A stretch of DNA of 64,000 bases from Thalassotalea sp. 1_MG-2023 (GCF_030546745.1 NZ_JAUOPD010000006.1:62001-126000); one strand, 5' to 3'; numbered from the stretch's first letter, positions 1 through 10,524 are shown. The notes: generated by a model not told the origin, from the letters alone. A program made the numbers and translations.

Positions 1-917
1 AGATAAATGATCCGGCAGGCAACGCTGAAACATTAGCACATTTATTGAAGTACGATTCTGTTCACGGTATTTGGCAGCATAAAATTGAACATGATAATGC
101 CACATTATTGATTGATGAGCAGGCTATTAAGGTTACGCAAAATAAGGAAATTCAGGACACAGATTGGTCTGGATGTGATGTGGTAATAGAAGCATCTGGC
201 AAAATGAAAACGAAAGAGAAATTGCAGGGCTATTTTGATCAAGGAGTTAAAAAGGTTGTAGTAACTGCGCCCGTAAAAGAGGAAGGGGTGTTAAATATTG
301 TCATGGGGGTCAACGATGATCTGTATGATGTCAAAAACCATGACATTGTTACTGCAGCTTCATGTACCACTAATTGCTTAGCGCCTATTGTTAAGGTTTT
401 ACAAGAAAATATTGGTATCAAACACGGTTCAATAACCACTATTCACGATATTACCAATACCCAAACTATTTTAGATGCACCACATAAAGACTTAAGGCGT
501 GCTCGTGCTTGTGGTATGAGTTTAATTCCCACGACAACTGGCTCTGCAACGGCGATTAGCCATATTTTTCCTGAGTTAAAAGGCCGATTAAACGGCCATG
601 CGATAAGAGTACCGTTAGCAAATGCGTCTATCACCGATTGCGTTTTTGAACTTGAACGAAAAACCACAGTTGATGAGCTAAATAATTGGTTTAAAGCTGC
701 AGCTGAAACTGATTTAGCAGGTATTTTGGGCTACGAAGAAAAGCCACTAGTATCAATTGATTATAAAACTGATCCTCGCTCTAGCATTGTCGATGCATTG
801 TCGACCATGGTGATAAATGATACCCAAGTTAAAATTTATGCTTGGTATGATAATGAATGGGGTTACGCGAATAGAACAGCCGAACTGGTTATTAAAGTGG
901 CACTTAGTATTAAGTAG
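1..917 (+). CDS. ArsJ-associated glyceraldehyde-3-phosphate dehydrogenase (5' end outside window)
   Basis: Type I GAPDH-like protein. The frame is open to the left edge, so the true start lies outside the window; the first possible internal start, a TTG at 45, is not the real one because conserved N-terminal residues precede it. The catalytic cysteine motif SCTTNCLAP and the C-terminal WYDNEWGY motif are present. GAPDH paralogues placed directly before arsJ use arsenate in place of phosphate to make unstable 1-arseno-3-phosphoglycerate, which ArsJ exports. The gene ends 14 bases before arsJ, so co-transcription is likely. A purely glycolytic or erythrose-4-phosphate role cannot be excluded from sequence alone, but the neighbour makes arsenate detoxification the best call. 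Confidence 0.88.
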   Translation, partial: INDPAGNAETLAHLLKYDSVHGIWQHKIEHDNATLLIDEQAIKVTQNKEIQDTDWSGCDVVIEASGKMKTKEKLQGYFDQGVKKVVVTAPVKEEGVLNIVMGVNDDLYDVKNHDIVTAASCTTNCLAPIVKVLQENIGIKHGSITTIHDITNTQTILDAPHKDLRRARACGMSLIPTTTGSATAISHIFPELKGRLNGHAIRVPLANASITDCVFELERKTTVDELNNWFKAAAETDLAGILGYEEKPLVSIDYKTDPRSSIVDALSTMVINDTQVKIYAWYDNEWGYANRTAELVIKVALSIK

Positions 918-931
918 GGTATTTAAGCCAA

Positions 932-2146
932 ATGTTTCAACGAATTAAATTATCAGATGATATTAAACAATATTTAATTGTAACGGGCAATTATTGGGCA
1001 TTCACATTAACTGATGGTGCTTTGAGAATGCTTGTGGTGTTGTATTTTCATCAGCTTGGCTATTCGCCATTAAATATTGCATTGCTGTTTTTATTCTATG
1101 AAGTGTTTGGGGTTATTACTAACCTATTTGGTGGTTATTTAGGTGCGAAGATTGGTTTAAACCGCACCATGAATATTGGCCTGGCAATACAAATTATTGC
1201 ATTACTCTTATTAACCGTACCTACTGATTGGTTGACTGTTGTCTATGTAATGATCGCCCAAGCTTTATCTGGGATCGCTAAAGACCTGAATAAAATGAGT
1301 GCTAAAAGTGCCATAAAAATGTTAGTGGCAAGTGGGCAGGAAGGCACATTGTTTAAATGGGTTGCCATATTAACGGGTTCGAAAAATGCGTTGAAAGGGT
1401 TTGGATTTTTTATTGGTGGCATATTGCTTACTTTGTTGTCTTTTAAAGGGGCAATGCTTTCAATGGCAGTGGTGCTAATTCTTGTGTGGTGCTTTAGTAT
1501 TTATGCTTTAAAAAGCGATTTAGGCAAAGCGAAAACTACACCAAAATTTCGTGAGATATTTTCAAAAAGTTCGGCCATTAATTCACTGTCTGCTGCCCGT
1601 ATGTTTTTATTTGGAGCTCGCGATGTATGGTTTGTTGTTGCATTGCCGGTGTTTTTATCTCAAGTTTTTAATTGGGATCATTGGACTGTTGGTGGTTTTC
1701 TTGCCGCTTGGGTTATAGGTTATGGAATTGTACAGTCATGCGCACCTGCTCTTTTTAACTTAACATCTGGGGTATCTCCAGCTAAAGAAGCGGTTAAGTG
1801 GGCGGCACCATTAGCGTTAGTTACATTTTGCATTGCCATTATGTTGTCTTTTCAGTGGGCGATTCAGATCTCTTTAATAATAGGTCTACTTCTGTTTGGC
1901 GTATTATTTGCGATTAACTCTTCATTACATAGTTACTTGATTGTCAGTATGGCCGATGCAGATGGCGTATCATTAGATGTTGGCTTTTACTATATGGCTA
2001 ATGCTATGGGCAGACTAATTGGCACCATTCTGTCTGGTTGGGTTTATCAGTACTATGGGTTAACGGCTTGTTTATTTATCTCCAGTGTTTTTATCATCTT
2101 AGCGATGTTGGTATCGTGTAGATTGCCAAAAACGACGCTTATTTGA
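932..2146 (+). CDS. arsJ: Organoarsenical efflux MFS permease ArsJ
   Basis: A 404-residue polytopic membrane protein with about twelve hydrophobic segments, typical of the major facilitator superfamily. The N-terminal part (YWAFTLTDGALRMLVVLYFH) and the segments around ARMFLFGARDVWFVVALPVF match the ArsJ family as I know it. ArsJ exports 1-arseno-3-phosphoglycerate made by the adjacent GAPDH, removing arsenate from the cytoplasm. It directly follows the GAPDH gene in the same direction, the hallmark gene pair of this pathway. An ArsR-type regulator would be expected upstream, outside the window. Confidence 0.9.
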   Translation: MFQRIKLSDDIKQYLIVTGNYWAFTLTDGALRMLVVLYFHQLGYSPLNIALLFLFYEVFGVITNLFGGYLGAKIGLNRTMNIGLAIQIIALLLLTVPTDWLTVVYVMIAQALSGIAKDLNKMSAKSAIKMLVASGQEGTLFKWVAILTGSKNALKGFGFFIGGILLTLLSFKGAMLSMAVVLILVWCFSIYALKSDLGKAKTTPKFREIFSKSSAINSLSAARMFLFGARDVWFVVALPVFLSQVFNWDHWTVGGFLAAWVIGYGIVQSCAPALFNLTSGVSPAKEAVKWAAPLALVTFCIAIMLSFQWAIQISLIIGLLLFGVLFAINSSLHSYLIVSMADADGVSLDVGFYYMANAMGRLIGTILSGWVYQYYGLTACLFISSVFIILAMLVSCRLPKTTLI

Positions 2147-2297
2147 GTACAAACTTCATTGTTAAAAATCTTCGTTTTCGCAGAATTTTCCTGCATGTTC
2201 ATGTGTTTTTTTGTGATTTTTTGCTCTTTTTTAAATTAATAAGTTTTTAAACCATGTTTAAAATTTAAAAAAGAGATTGCGAAACTTTTACTTGTAT

Positions 2298-2312
2298 TGT
2301 TATGATATAACA
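2298..2312. promoter_or_regulatory. Candidate operator upstream of the haem-uptake operon
   Basis: A perfect inverted repeat, TGTTAT-GAT-ATAACA, lies about 30 bases before the receptor start codon in a 198-base intergenic region. Its position suits a repressor site controlling the operon, and an iron- or haem-responsive regulator is the natural guess. It is not a good match to the classical Fur consensus, so the regulator is unknown. Confidence 0.35.
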
Positions 2313-2344
2313 TATCAAGAGTTAACCTGTTTTAAACAATCATA

Positions 2345-4582
2345 ATGAAGAAAAGTATTTTTAAACGTACTGCTATTGCAAGTGCGGTTTGTAGTAGTGC
2401 TATTTTAAGTCCTGTCTATGCGGATGACATCGAACATGTAGAAGTTACCGCCACACGTATTCAAAGTAAAATTAGTGATGTTCCTGCCAGTATTGCTGTG
2501 ATCGATGAAAAAGCGCTTAAGCAATTAAGTGCAAATAAATTAAGCGATTTATTACGGTATCAACCCGGTGTTACGGTAGAAAAATCAGGTCATCGTCATG
2601 GTGATGCTAATATCAATATTCGTGGTATTAACGGTAATCGTATTTTGGTGATCAAAGATGGCACTATCATGCCTGACGGATTTGGCTCAGCAGGGGTATC
2701 ACAAGGGCGTGGTAACTTTGATCCGTTTAGTTTACAGCAAGTTGAAATTTTAAAGGGACCTGCTTCAGCATTATATGGTTCTAATGCACTGGGTGGTGTG
2801 GTGCTATTAAAAACGGTAGATCCAAAACAGTTACTGCAACGAGAAAATGAATCTTTTTATACAAGCATAAACACAGGGTATTTTTCTGAAGATAAGCGAA
2901 AACGTATAGGTGCGACCGTCGCTAGTGAAGTTTCTGGGGGTTATATGCTTGCACAAATGCAGCATCAATCTTTCTCAGAAACAGATGTGAACAGCGATTA
3001 TAAGGTTAATCCAAAAGACGGGAGTGCTGATAACGTTTTTGTAAAATGGGTGTTTGACAGTATAGAAAATCAAAAGCTTCAGTTAACTGCTGATTACTTT
3101 AACCAAGAAACAGAGAATAAGTTAAATACAAATTTGGGCCCTACAGCCGGTGCTCCGGGTACTGAAATTACATTAGCTACTGCAGATGATAAATCGAAAG
3201 TTTGGCGTGTGGGAGTTCAACATGAATTATATGATACTTTATGGACAGATACACTTAAGTGGCAGCTAGATTATCAATATTCAAATTACCAACAATTTGA
3301 GCAAGAGCAAGTAGATAATTCAGGTAGTGCTTTTCCACCAATTCCACCTTCAAGCTATTTTACAGACGAACACGAAGATTTTGAACAAAAACAAGTGAAT
3401 GTGAGTGTTTTAGGTGAAAAAATAGTTGGAGATCATCATTTCTTACTTGGGTTTGATTATTTAGATAAATCTGTTACTCGTCCTATCCACCGTACTGAAG
3501 TTGACTTGTTGACTAATGAATCAACGTCAATAATAGATGGTTATCAACATCCAGGTAAAACATTTCCTGATGCTGACGTAACGCAACTTGGCATCTTTGC
3601 ACAAGATTATTTTACCGTGTCTGATCATTTATCATTTGTGATGGGAGTTAGATACGATAAATTCAAAAACACCCCTAATGTTGATCAAGCATACCAAAAT
3701 TTCAATGTTGCTGGGGCTGTACCCAAAAGCTACTCAGACGATGCTATTTCTCCGCATGTTGGCATGGTTTATAACTTTAATGAACAAACATCAGTTTTTG
3801 CTAATTTCACCACGGGATTTAGAGCCCCACCGATTGCCGAGCAATATATCAGCCGTGCTATTTTAGTGCCTGTTCCCGGAGTACCCCACGAAGTTATTCC
3901 CAATAATGAGCTTGAATCTGAAACCTCGCAAGGTGTGGAGTTAGGTATTCGTTGGCATAACGAAGTCAGTAAAATAGAGTTTTCTGTTTACCGAAATGAT
4001 TTTGAAGACTTTATTGATAGTAAAACAATTGGTTACCGAGAAATGTTCCCAATGTTTGTAGATCAATTAGCGATTCGCCAAATTCAATATCAAAATGTTG
4101 ACGAAGTACGTATTAAAGGGGCTGAACTTAGCGGACATTTAATGTTAGATACAATATTGCCAAAGGGCTGGCGAGGTGATCTACATGCTGCATTAAGTGT
4201 TATTGATGGCGAAAATACATTAAATGGTTCTGGCTTAAATTCTGTACCAGGTAATACTGGCGTTATTGGTTTTAGTATTTCTCCTAATGAAGCGCTAACG
4301 TTTAACTGGCATTTACGCGCTTCAACTAAAGCTGATGATGCTGAATCGTTAAGTCAGCATGGTCAACCACTACCTGTATTTGAACCGCCTGGTTATGGAA
4401 TTCAAGATCTAAGCATTCAATATCTTGTCAATAACGATTTTGCGATATCTTTATCAGCTTATAATATCACCGATAAGCAATATTGGGGAGCTAGTGCTAA
4501 AGGTAGCGATGCAACGGGGAATTTAAGTTCGTCAGTGCAACCAGGACGCAACTTTGCCGTTACTGCAAGTTATCAATTCTAA
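2345..4582 (+). CDS. hmuR: TonB-dependent haem receptor, HmuR-like
   Basis: Outer-membrane receptor of 745 residues. A signal peptide ends near the alanine-rich YADDIEH region, followed by a plug domain (roughly 30-160, with the VEILKGPASALYGSNALGG motif) and a 22-strand-type barrel ending in the aromatic residue F. A FRAP box (GFRAPP, about residue 491) followed about 28 residues later by a PNNELESET segment resembles the FRAP/NPxL pair of haem and haemoglobin receptors, with the second box diverged. It is the first gene of a co-directional run with a CobN-like protein, an ExbB-like protein and a DUF2149 protein, the same content as hmuRSTUV. That context favours haem or another tetrapyrrole as substrate, which is inference. 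Confidence 0.8.
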   Translation: MKKSIFKRTAIASAVCSSAILSPVYADDIEHVEVTATRIQSKISDVPASIAVIDEKALKQLSANKLSDLLRYQPGVTVEKSGHRHGDANINIRGINGNRILVIKDGTIMPDGFGSAGVSQGRGNFDPFSLQQVEILKGPASALYGSNALGGVVLLKTVDPKQLLQRENESFYTSINTGYFSEDKRKRIGATVASEVSGGYMLAQMQHQSFSETDVNSDYKVNPKDGSADNVFVKWVFDSIENQKLQLTADYFNQETENKLNTNLGPTAGAPGTEITLATADDKSKVWRVGVQHELYDTLWTDTLKWQLDYQYSNYQQFEQEQVDNSGSAFPPIPPSSYFTDEHEDFEQKQVNVSVLGEKIVGDHHFLLGFDYLDKSVTRPIHRTEVDLLTNESTSIIDGYQHPGKTFPDADVTQLGIFAQDYFTVSDHLSFVMGVRYDKFKNTPNVDQAYQNFNVAGAVPKSYSDDAISPHVGMVYNFNEQTSVFANFTTGFRAPPIAEQYISRAILVPVPGVPHEVIPNNELESETSQGVELGIRWHNEVSKIEFSVYRNDFEDFIDSKTIGYREMFPMFVDQLAIRQIQYQNVDEVRIKGAELSGHLMLDTILPKGWRGDLHAALSVIDGENTLNGSGLNSVPGNTGVIGFSISPNEALTFNWHLRASTKADDAESLSQHGQPLPVFEPPGYGIQDLSIQYLVNNDFAISLSAYNITDKQYWGASAKGSDATGNLSSSVQPGRNFAVTASYQF

Positions 4583-4641
4583 CGTTTTCTATCCGAAGCT
4601 ACATAGGGTTAATCCCCTATGTAAACCTACTAAAGTGAATT

Positions 4642-7600
4642 ATGAATACTGTCAAATTGTTTCAAAAATTTAAATATTTGCTATTGCTACTAATTACAAT
4701 TGTTGTTGTAGCAGGGCTTTATCGCACTTATATGTCGCCAACACGAATTGCTTTGATTAATTATCAAGACTTTCAAGCAGCTAGAATGTTTAAAGCAAAA
4801 GATAGCGATTGGATTTCAATTGATCGTGTTAATAAAGCGGATGTTACAGCATTTACTGATTATGACGTTATTTATATTTTTGGTAGAGGGCTTTCTCTAA
4901 CGCCTGAACAAGTCACAGCATTTAAATATGCAGGAAACCAAGGAGTTAGCATTGTTGTTGAGTCGGCGACTAATCCCAGAATAGATGTTACGAATGTTCC
5001 AGCTTCGTTGTTATCGAAAATTACGGCTTATTTTAAATATGGTGGAGAGTTTAATTATCAACAACTTCTAAGGTTTAGTCGAACAGATTTAGACCAAAAA
5101 ACGTTTGGTGTTGATGCGCCAAAACTAGTGAAAGAGAACACTACAGATGTACTTTTTCATAAAGATGAGACCCAATTATTTTCTGACGTTGAGGGGTATC
5201 AAAACTATTATGAAACGCTTGAGAGCTATCAAAGCCAAGGAAAAAAAATAGCTTTACTGACCAGTGTTCCAGGTCCTTTCAATGCTAATCGCGATCATTT
5301 AGATGCCTTAATAGATAAGTTTGAAGCAGATGGTTTTCGCGTTTATCCCATTGCGAGTAGTAAACGTCGATTACCTTTAATAAAAGAAATTAATCCTGAT
5401 GCTGTAGTGATGATGCCTCATGGGCGCATGCAACTTGGCAATGGTCAGCAAACCATAGACTTTTTGAAAAGTAAAAATATTCCATTGTTCGCGCCAGTTT
5501 CAGTATTTGAGCACTATGATAAATGGTTGAAAAATCGTCAAGGTTTTAGTGATTCTTTATTAACAATGAATGTTGTGATGCCTGAGTTAGATGGAGCTAT
5601 TGTGCCCTATGCGATTAATGCGCAATTTTTTGATGATAACAATTTTCAAATTTTTAAAGCGATGCCAAAGCGTCTAAATAATTTTAGCGATATGGTTTCA
5701 CGCTGGTTGAAGCTAAAAAGTGTTGAAAATAACAATAAAAAATTAGCAATTGTGTATTTTAGAGGGCCAGGAAAAAACGCGTTAGTTGCAGGGAATATGG
5801 AAGTGGCACCTTCCTTATTCAATACATTACAACACCTGAAAAAGCAGGGATATAATCTAGGCAACTTACCTGACGATTACACACAGTTTAAACATGATTT
5901 AAACCGTCAAGGAGCAGTTATGGCGCCCTATGCACAAGGCGCGATAGAGAAATTCATGCTTGAAGGAAAGCCTGCACTCGTGCCTGCTACAACTTACCAA
6001 TCATGGTGTAATGAATTACTTGCTGATGGCTTGTGTGATGAAATAAATACGCATTATGGGCAAGCACCAGGTAACTTTATGGTAACTCGTAAGCAGGATG
6101 AGAAACAAAGCCAATCATATATCGCAGTTGCTCGACTGAAATATGGAAATATTGTTTTGGTTCCCCAGCCATTACCAGGCTTAGGTGAAGACACCTTTAA
6201 GTTAGTTCACGGTACAAGAAAAGCACCACCACATAGTTATATCGCACCTTATTTATGGATACGTGAGCAATTCAATGCAGACGCAATCTTGCATTATGGA
6301 ACTCATGGTAGTTTAGAGTTTACTCAAGGGAAGCAAGTTGCACTATCTGAATACGATTGGGCAGATGCACTTATTGGAAACACACCACACTTTTATATTT
6401 ATACCATGAGTAATGTTGGTGAAGCTATTATTGCTAAGCGTCGAAGTTATGCCACTATTTTATCTCATCTAACCGCACCATTTAAAGAATCTGGGATATA
6501 CAGCGAGTTAAAAACGCTATCTGAATTAGCGATGGATTATAACCAAGTAACTGGTAGCGTTAGAAAAAGTAAGAAGCAACAGATTAACCAGCTTTTAGAG
6601 CAACATGACCTATTAGTCGATCTTGAAATAGCTCATGAGAGTCTACAATTAGCAGATAAAGACTGGCAACAGCGTGTGCTTTTACCGTTATCTAAATGGT
6701 TAGAAACGATTGCCCAAGCAAAAATATCCAGTGGTTTATATACGTTAGGTACTGCTTACAGCGCAGAACAAGCGAAACAAACTGCTCATTTGATGGCATT
6801 AGATACGCTAACCGATAGCTACGAAAAAATTGTAAAGCTTTCGAATTTAGCATCAGATCAAAACAGTCGAATATTAGCAAAAGAGTGGATCTCGCGAGTA
6901 TTTCAGGGAGAGAAAGGTGAGGAAGTCTTTAATGCCTTGATCCCAGTCTCATTACAGCAGCGCGCTGAAGTATGGTTCGATCAGAATAAACAAATATCGC
7001 AATCTGAAATCATTAAGTCTTTTATTGCGATGTCTGAAAATGGGAAAAAGCAAAAGGTACTTAATCTAAGTCATGATGCCTTAATGCAACTCACAGCAGA
7101 AGTGATAAGCGATACCGATAGTAAAGCATTTATTCTCAGCCTTAAAAACGAACAATCTTTTGGTCATGTGTCTAAAGCATTAGATCCACAAGCAAGAGAA
7201 AAAGCAAAATTATTGGCTAAGGTTATTCCTGCTATTGCAACTGCAATTGAACAATTAGAAAAACCGAAAGTTGCTAAGCTGGTTAACGTAATGCAGCAAG
7301 ATGAAAACCGCCAGCAGGTATTGTCTTGGCTATCTTCAGATGATTTAGCTGAAAAAATTGCCAACCAAAAAGCAAAAAATCTTAAAACTTTACATAGTCA
7401 ATTAGCCAAACAGTTACCTAATTTATTTCAAATAACTTCTCACGAAGCGACTTGGTTAGAGGTTGATCAGAAACGTAAGCAGCTACTTGCCTTTAAACAA
7501 CAACTTGATAGCGAACCTTCCCTGTTAACAGAGCTTAGTGGTGCTATTGAAAAGCATACCGGGCTTTCAGAAAAGGTGTTTCAAGCAACGCTCGACAAGA

Positions 7601-9348
7601 AATATTACCAACTTAATGATGTGCTTGCAGAGATGAAAATAAAAGAACAGACGCTTGCTATGGCTATTAAACACTTTAAAACGGGTTTATTGAATTTACA
7701 GCAATCTAGACAGTATTTATTAAATGGTGCTGCAATGGAGTTCTCAGCCATTAGTAATGCGTTGAAGGGAGGCTATACGGCTCCTAGCTCTGGTGGAGAT
7801 CCAGTGCTTAATCCTTCGGCGTTACCCACTGGTCGAAATATGTATGCAATTGATGCTGAGAAAACACCAAGTGAGGCTGCTTGGCAGGTAGGTAAATCTC
7901 TGGCTGAAGACTTATTGGCATCGCATTTAGATAAAACAGGAAACTACCCTAAAAAAGTTAGTTTCACGTTATGGCCTAGTGAATTTATTCACACGCAAGG
8001 AGCAACGATTGCTGAAATTCTATTTTTGCTGGGAGTTGAACCTGTACGAGATCCTTTTGGTCGTGTAAAGAATCTTGCGTTGATCCCCGCTGAAAAGTTA
8101 ATGCGTCCTCGCATTGATGTTGTGGTGCAATCAGCCGGGCAACTGCGTGATATTGCAGCTTCTAGGTTAGCACTAATTGAAAGAGCTGTTCGAATGGTTG
8201 CAGATGCAAAAGAAGATAGCCAAGAAAACTATGTGGCTAAAGGGGTAAGAGATGCTGAAAAGTATATGTTAGCTCAGGGAGTCTCACCACTGGAAGCTAA
8301 AATGAGTGCTTATCGGCGTAGCTTTGGCGGTGTAAATGGCGCTTATGGTACGGCCATTATGTCAAAAGTAGAAGGTGGTGAGTATTGGCAAACTGATAGT
8401 GATATCGCTAAACAATATCTCGAAAATATGGGGGCAGTATACGGAGATAGTGAAACATGGGGAGATTATAATCCTCACTTATTTGCTGCAGCATTGCAAA
8501 ATACAGAGGTTGTTATTCAGCCCAGAAGTAGTAATACCTGGGGGGCATTAAGTCTTGATCACGTATATGAGTTTATGGGGGGGTTAAACTTGGCGGTACG
8601 TGAAGTAACAGGAAAAGACCCACAAGCTTATTTCAATGACTACCGTAACCCTAATAAAGCGAAATTATCTACGCTACACGAAACAATATGGACAGAAATG
8701 CGTACTACGTTACTTAATCCTACTTATATACGTGACTTAATGAAAGGGGAGGCAAGTAGTGCTGAGACGTTTGCTGAAACATTTCGAAATACCTACGGTT
8801 GGAATGTGATGAAACCTGATGCAATCGATAATAGTGTATGGAATAACTTGTATGATGTTTATGTGCAAGATAGTAAGCAGCTTAACGTGCAAGAATTTTT
8901 TGAACGTGAGAACCCTTTTGCGTTACAAGAAATGACAGGTGTTATGTTAGAAACTGCTCGTAAAGGTTTATGGCAAGCTTCAGATGCTCAACTAAAAGCA
9001 GTTTCTCAATTACATGCAAAATTAGTTAGTGAGTTTGAGGCGGGTTGTGGAGGTTTTACTTGTGGGAATGCTTCATTACAAGCATTTATCAAGAAAAACA
9101 TTTCGGATCAACAATTAAAAAATGAATATCAACAGCAACTCGAAGCCGCACAAGTTGCTTCAAGTGCTCAAAATGGTGTTGTACTCACTAAACAGGGCTC
9201 TAAGGCAGAACAAACAGCAGAGCAAACCAAGACGAGTAAAAAAACGAAGTTAGAGAGTGCAAGTAATGTTTCTAGTACGAATTGGTTTTGGTTATTGCTA
9301 GCGTTACCTTTATTACTGCTGCTCGTTAAAAGAAAGCGACATGCTTAA
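4642..9348 (+). CDS. hmuS: CobN/BchH-family large subunit, HmuS-like haem-utilisation protein
   Basis: A 1568-residue protein with an N-terminal membrane anchor (about 8-28), a long CobN/Mg-chelatase H body and a second membrane segment at the extreme C-terminus followed by KRKRHA. The CobN signature HYGTHGSLEFTQGKQ lies near residue 550, and conserved C-terminal blocks (around NTWGALSLDHVYEFMGGLN) are present. No CobS/CobT or other cobalamin gene is nearby, so cobalt insertion is unlikely. The membrane anchors and neighbours match HmuS of Bacteroidota, a CobN-like protein of haem-uptake operons that is thought to remove iron from haem. It starts 60 bases after the receptor and overlaps the next gene by 8 bases. 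The function here is by analogy. Confidence 0.78.
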   Translation: MNTVKLFQKFKYLLLLLITIVVVAGLYRTYMSPTRIALINYQDFQAARMFKAKDSDWISIDRVNKADVTAFTDYDVIYIFGRGLSLTPEQVTAFKYAGNQGVSIVVESATNPRIDVTNVPASLLSKITAYFKYGGEFNYQQLLRFSRTDLDQKTFGVDAPKLVKENTTDVLFHKDETQLFSDVEGYQNYYETLESYQSQGKKIALLTSVPGPFNANRDHLDALIDKFEADGFRVYPIASSKRRLPLIKEINPDAVVMMPHGRMQLGNGQQTIDFLKSKNIPLFAPVSVFEHYDKWLKNRQGFSDSLLTMNVVMPELDGAIVPYAINAQFFDDNNFQIFKAMPKRLNNFSDMVSRWLKLKSVENNNKKLAIVYFRGPGKNALVAGNMEVAPSLFNTLQHLKKQGYNLGNLPDDYTQFKHDLNRQGAVMAPYAQGAIEKFMLEGKPALVPATTYQSWCNELLADGLCDEINTHYGQAPGNFMVTRKQDEKQSQSYIAVARLKYGNIVLVPQPLPGLGEDTFKLVHGTRKAPPHSYIAPYLWIREQFNADAILHYGTHGSLEFTQGKQVALSEYDWADALIGNTPHFYIYTMSNVGEAIIAKRRSYATILSHLTAPFKESGIYSELKTLSELAMDYNQVTGSVRKSKKQQINQLLEQHDLLVDLEIAHESLQLADKDWQQRVLLPLSKWLETIAQAKISSGLYTLGTAYSAEQAKQTAHLMALDTLTDSYEKIVKLSNLASDQNSRILAKEWISRVFQGEKGEEVFNALIPVSLQQRAEVWFDQNKQISQSEIIKSFIAMSENGKKQKVLNLSHDALMQLTAEVISDTDSKAFILSLKNEQSFGHVSKALDPQAREKAKLLAKVIPAIATAIEQLEKPKVAKLVNVMQQDENRQQVLSWLSSDDLAEKIANQKAKNLKTLHSQLAKQLPNLFQITSHEATWLEVDQKRKQLLAFKQQLDSEPSLLTELSGAIEKHTGLSEKVFQATLDKKYYQLNDVLAEMKIKEQTLAMAIKHFKTGLLNLQQSRQYLLNGAAMEFSAISNALKGGYTAPSSGGDPVLNPSALPTGRNMYAIDAEKTPSEAAWQVGKSLAEDLLASHLDKTGNYPKKVSFTLWPSEFIHTQGATIAEILFLLGVEPVRDPFGRVKNLALIPAEKLMRPRIDVVVQSAGQLRDIAASRLALIERAVRMVADAKEDSQENYVAKGVRDAEKYMLAQGVSPLEAKMSAYRRSFGGVNGAYGTAIMSKVEGGEYWQTDSDIAKQYLENMGAVYGDSETWGDYNPHLFAAALQNTEVVIQPRSSNTWGALSLDHVYEFMGGLNLAVREVTGKDPQAYFNDYRNPNKAKLSTLHETIWTEMRTTLLNPTYIRDLMKGEASSAETFAETFRNTYGWNVMKPDAIDNSVWNNLYDVYVQDSKQLNVQEFFERENPFALQEMTGVMLETARKGLWQASDAQLKAVSQLHAKLVSEFEAGCGGFTCGNASLQAFIKKNISDQQLKNEYQQQLEAAQVASSAQNGVVLTKQGSKAEQTAEQTKTSKKTKLESASNVSSTNWFWLLLALPLLLLLVKRKRHA

Positions 9349-9937
9349 TATTAATGAGTGGTTGCTGATTAGCAGTGTGCTTGTCTTTTCAATACAAGGT
9401 ACTGCTATAGAGCCAAGAAGAATTAAATTTTTATTGCCTATTGTTATGTGCATTTTATTGTTTATCACTATTGCCATGACAGACTTTATTACCGCACAAC
9501 GGTTACCCCATTGGTTAAGCATTGCTAAACAACAGTCTCAGGCATTACAGATAATAGTATTACTTGAGGCTGCGTTAGTGTGTTTTAGTCAATTAAAAGT
9601 ACTACCGATCAGTTTTCTTTTAGCATTTTCTTTGGGGCATTTAACTTTTTTACAACAAGGGTTTGTAGAAGGTACGTTTATTATGCAGGGTATTATGTAT
9701 GCGGTAATAGTGACTGTTTTGATTTTCATCAATTGTGTATTTGCTGCAATTGATCGTATTTGGCGGAATATTTTATTTACTGCGTTGTTATTGAGTGTTT
9801 TCTTTACTTCTTTTGAAATGGCAGAAAATGTCGATGTGGCTTTTAGTTGGTTTGAATTATTCATCAGTGTGTTGAGTGTGATAGCGCTACTTTTATTAGG
9901 CGTTATTCAACACAAGTTTAACAATATTAGGAATTAG
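9341..9937 (+). CDS. Small polytopic membrane protein, HmuT-like position
   Basis: A 198-residue hydrophobic protein with about six predicted membrane segments and few charged residues. No motif is recognised. It overlaps the CobN-like gene by 8 bases and ends 2 bases before the ExbB-like gene, so it is translationally coupled in the operon. Its place corresponds to the small membrane protein between HmuS and the ExbB-like gene in Bacteroidota hmu operons. It may be part of the energised inner-membrane complex. Function is unknown. Confidence 0.6.
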   Translation: MLNINEWLLISSVLVFSIQGTAIEPRRIKFLLPIVMCILLFITIAMTDFITAQRLPHWLSIAKQQSQALQIIVLLEAALVCFSQLKVLPISFLLAFSLGHLTFLQQGFVEGTFIMQGIMYAVIVTVLIFINCVFAAIDRIWRNILFTALLLSVFFTSFEMAENVDVAFSWFELFISVLSVIALLLLGVIQHKFNNIRN

Positions 9938-9939
9938 CA

Positions 9940-10524
9940 GTGAATTTATTACAAGAATCTCTTTATTACTTAACATCAGGGTTGCTGGTACCTTGTATTG
10001 TATTTTTATTATTTATGTTGGTGCAAAGCATGGTTGCAGTAGGGCAGTATCTTGCCAGTCGTAAACAGCTTGATGCATCGATAAACCAGTTACTTTCTTG
10101 GAGTCAAACGCAAGCAGAAGTAAATTCAGCATTGCCTGAAAATATCGCTAATTTAGCCAGTAAAGAAACGCTTTATCAAATTGTTGATTGTCATGATGTG
10201 GCTAAAAATAGATTACTAGTGAGTCATTTTGAAATAGATATTGAGAAACAATTAAGCCGCTATAGTCAATTAGCTAAACTAGGCCCTATTACAGGGTTGG
10301 TTGGAACTTTAATCCCTATGGGGCCAGCCTTACAAGGCTTAGCTGATGGTAATATTCAACAGCTTTCTCAGCATATGCAAATAGCATTTACAACGACCGT
10401 AATCGGTTTAATTATTGGCGCAATTGGTTTTAGTTTATACCACATACACAAACGGTTGGTAGTTAAGCAGTTAGCCGTTTTAGATTTTGTGTTAGAAAAA
10501 CAGGAAATGGCTAATGGCTCATAA
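9940..10524 (+). CDS. MotA/TolQ/ExbB proton channel family protein, HmuU-like
   Basis: A 194-residue protein starting at GTG. An N-terminal membrane segment (about 10-35) is followed by a cytoplasmic region and two further membrane segments around LGPITGLVGTLIPMGPALQGL and AFTTTVIGLIIGAIGFSLY, the conserved proton-channel core of ExbB/TolQ/MotA proteins. It overlaps the DUF2149 gene by 11 bases. ExbB-like and DUF2149 proteins regularly occur as a pair, DUF2149 taking the place of ExbD. The pair probably couples proton flow to the CobN-like protein or the receptor. Confidence 0.78.
   Translation: MNLLQESLYYLTSGLLVPCIVFLLFMLVQSMVAVGQYLASRKQLDASINQLLSWSQTQAEVNSALPENIANLASKETLYQIVDCHDVAKNRLLVSHFEIDIEKQLSRYSQLAKLGPITGLVGTLIPMGPALQGLADGNIQQLSQHMQIAFTTTVIGLIIGAIGFSLYHIHKRLVVKQLAVLDFVLEKQEMANGS

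Noticed and set aside
4642-9348. CobN subunit of aerobic cobalamin cobaltochelatase
   Set aside because: Membrane anchors at both ends, no cobalamin genes nearby, and receptor/ExbB/DUF2149 neighbours point to the HmuS type.
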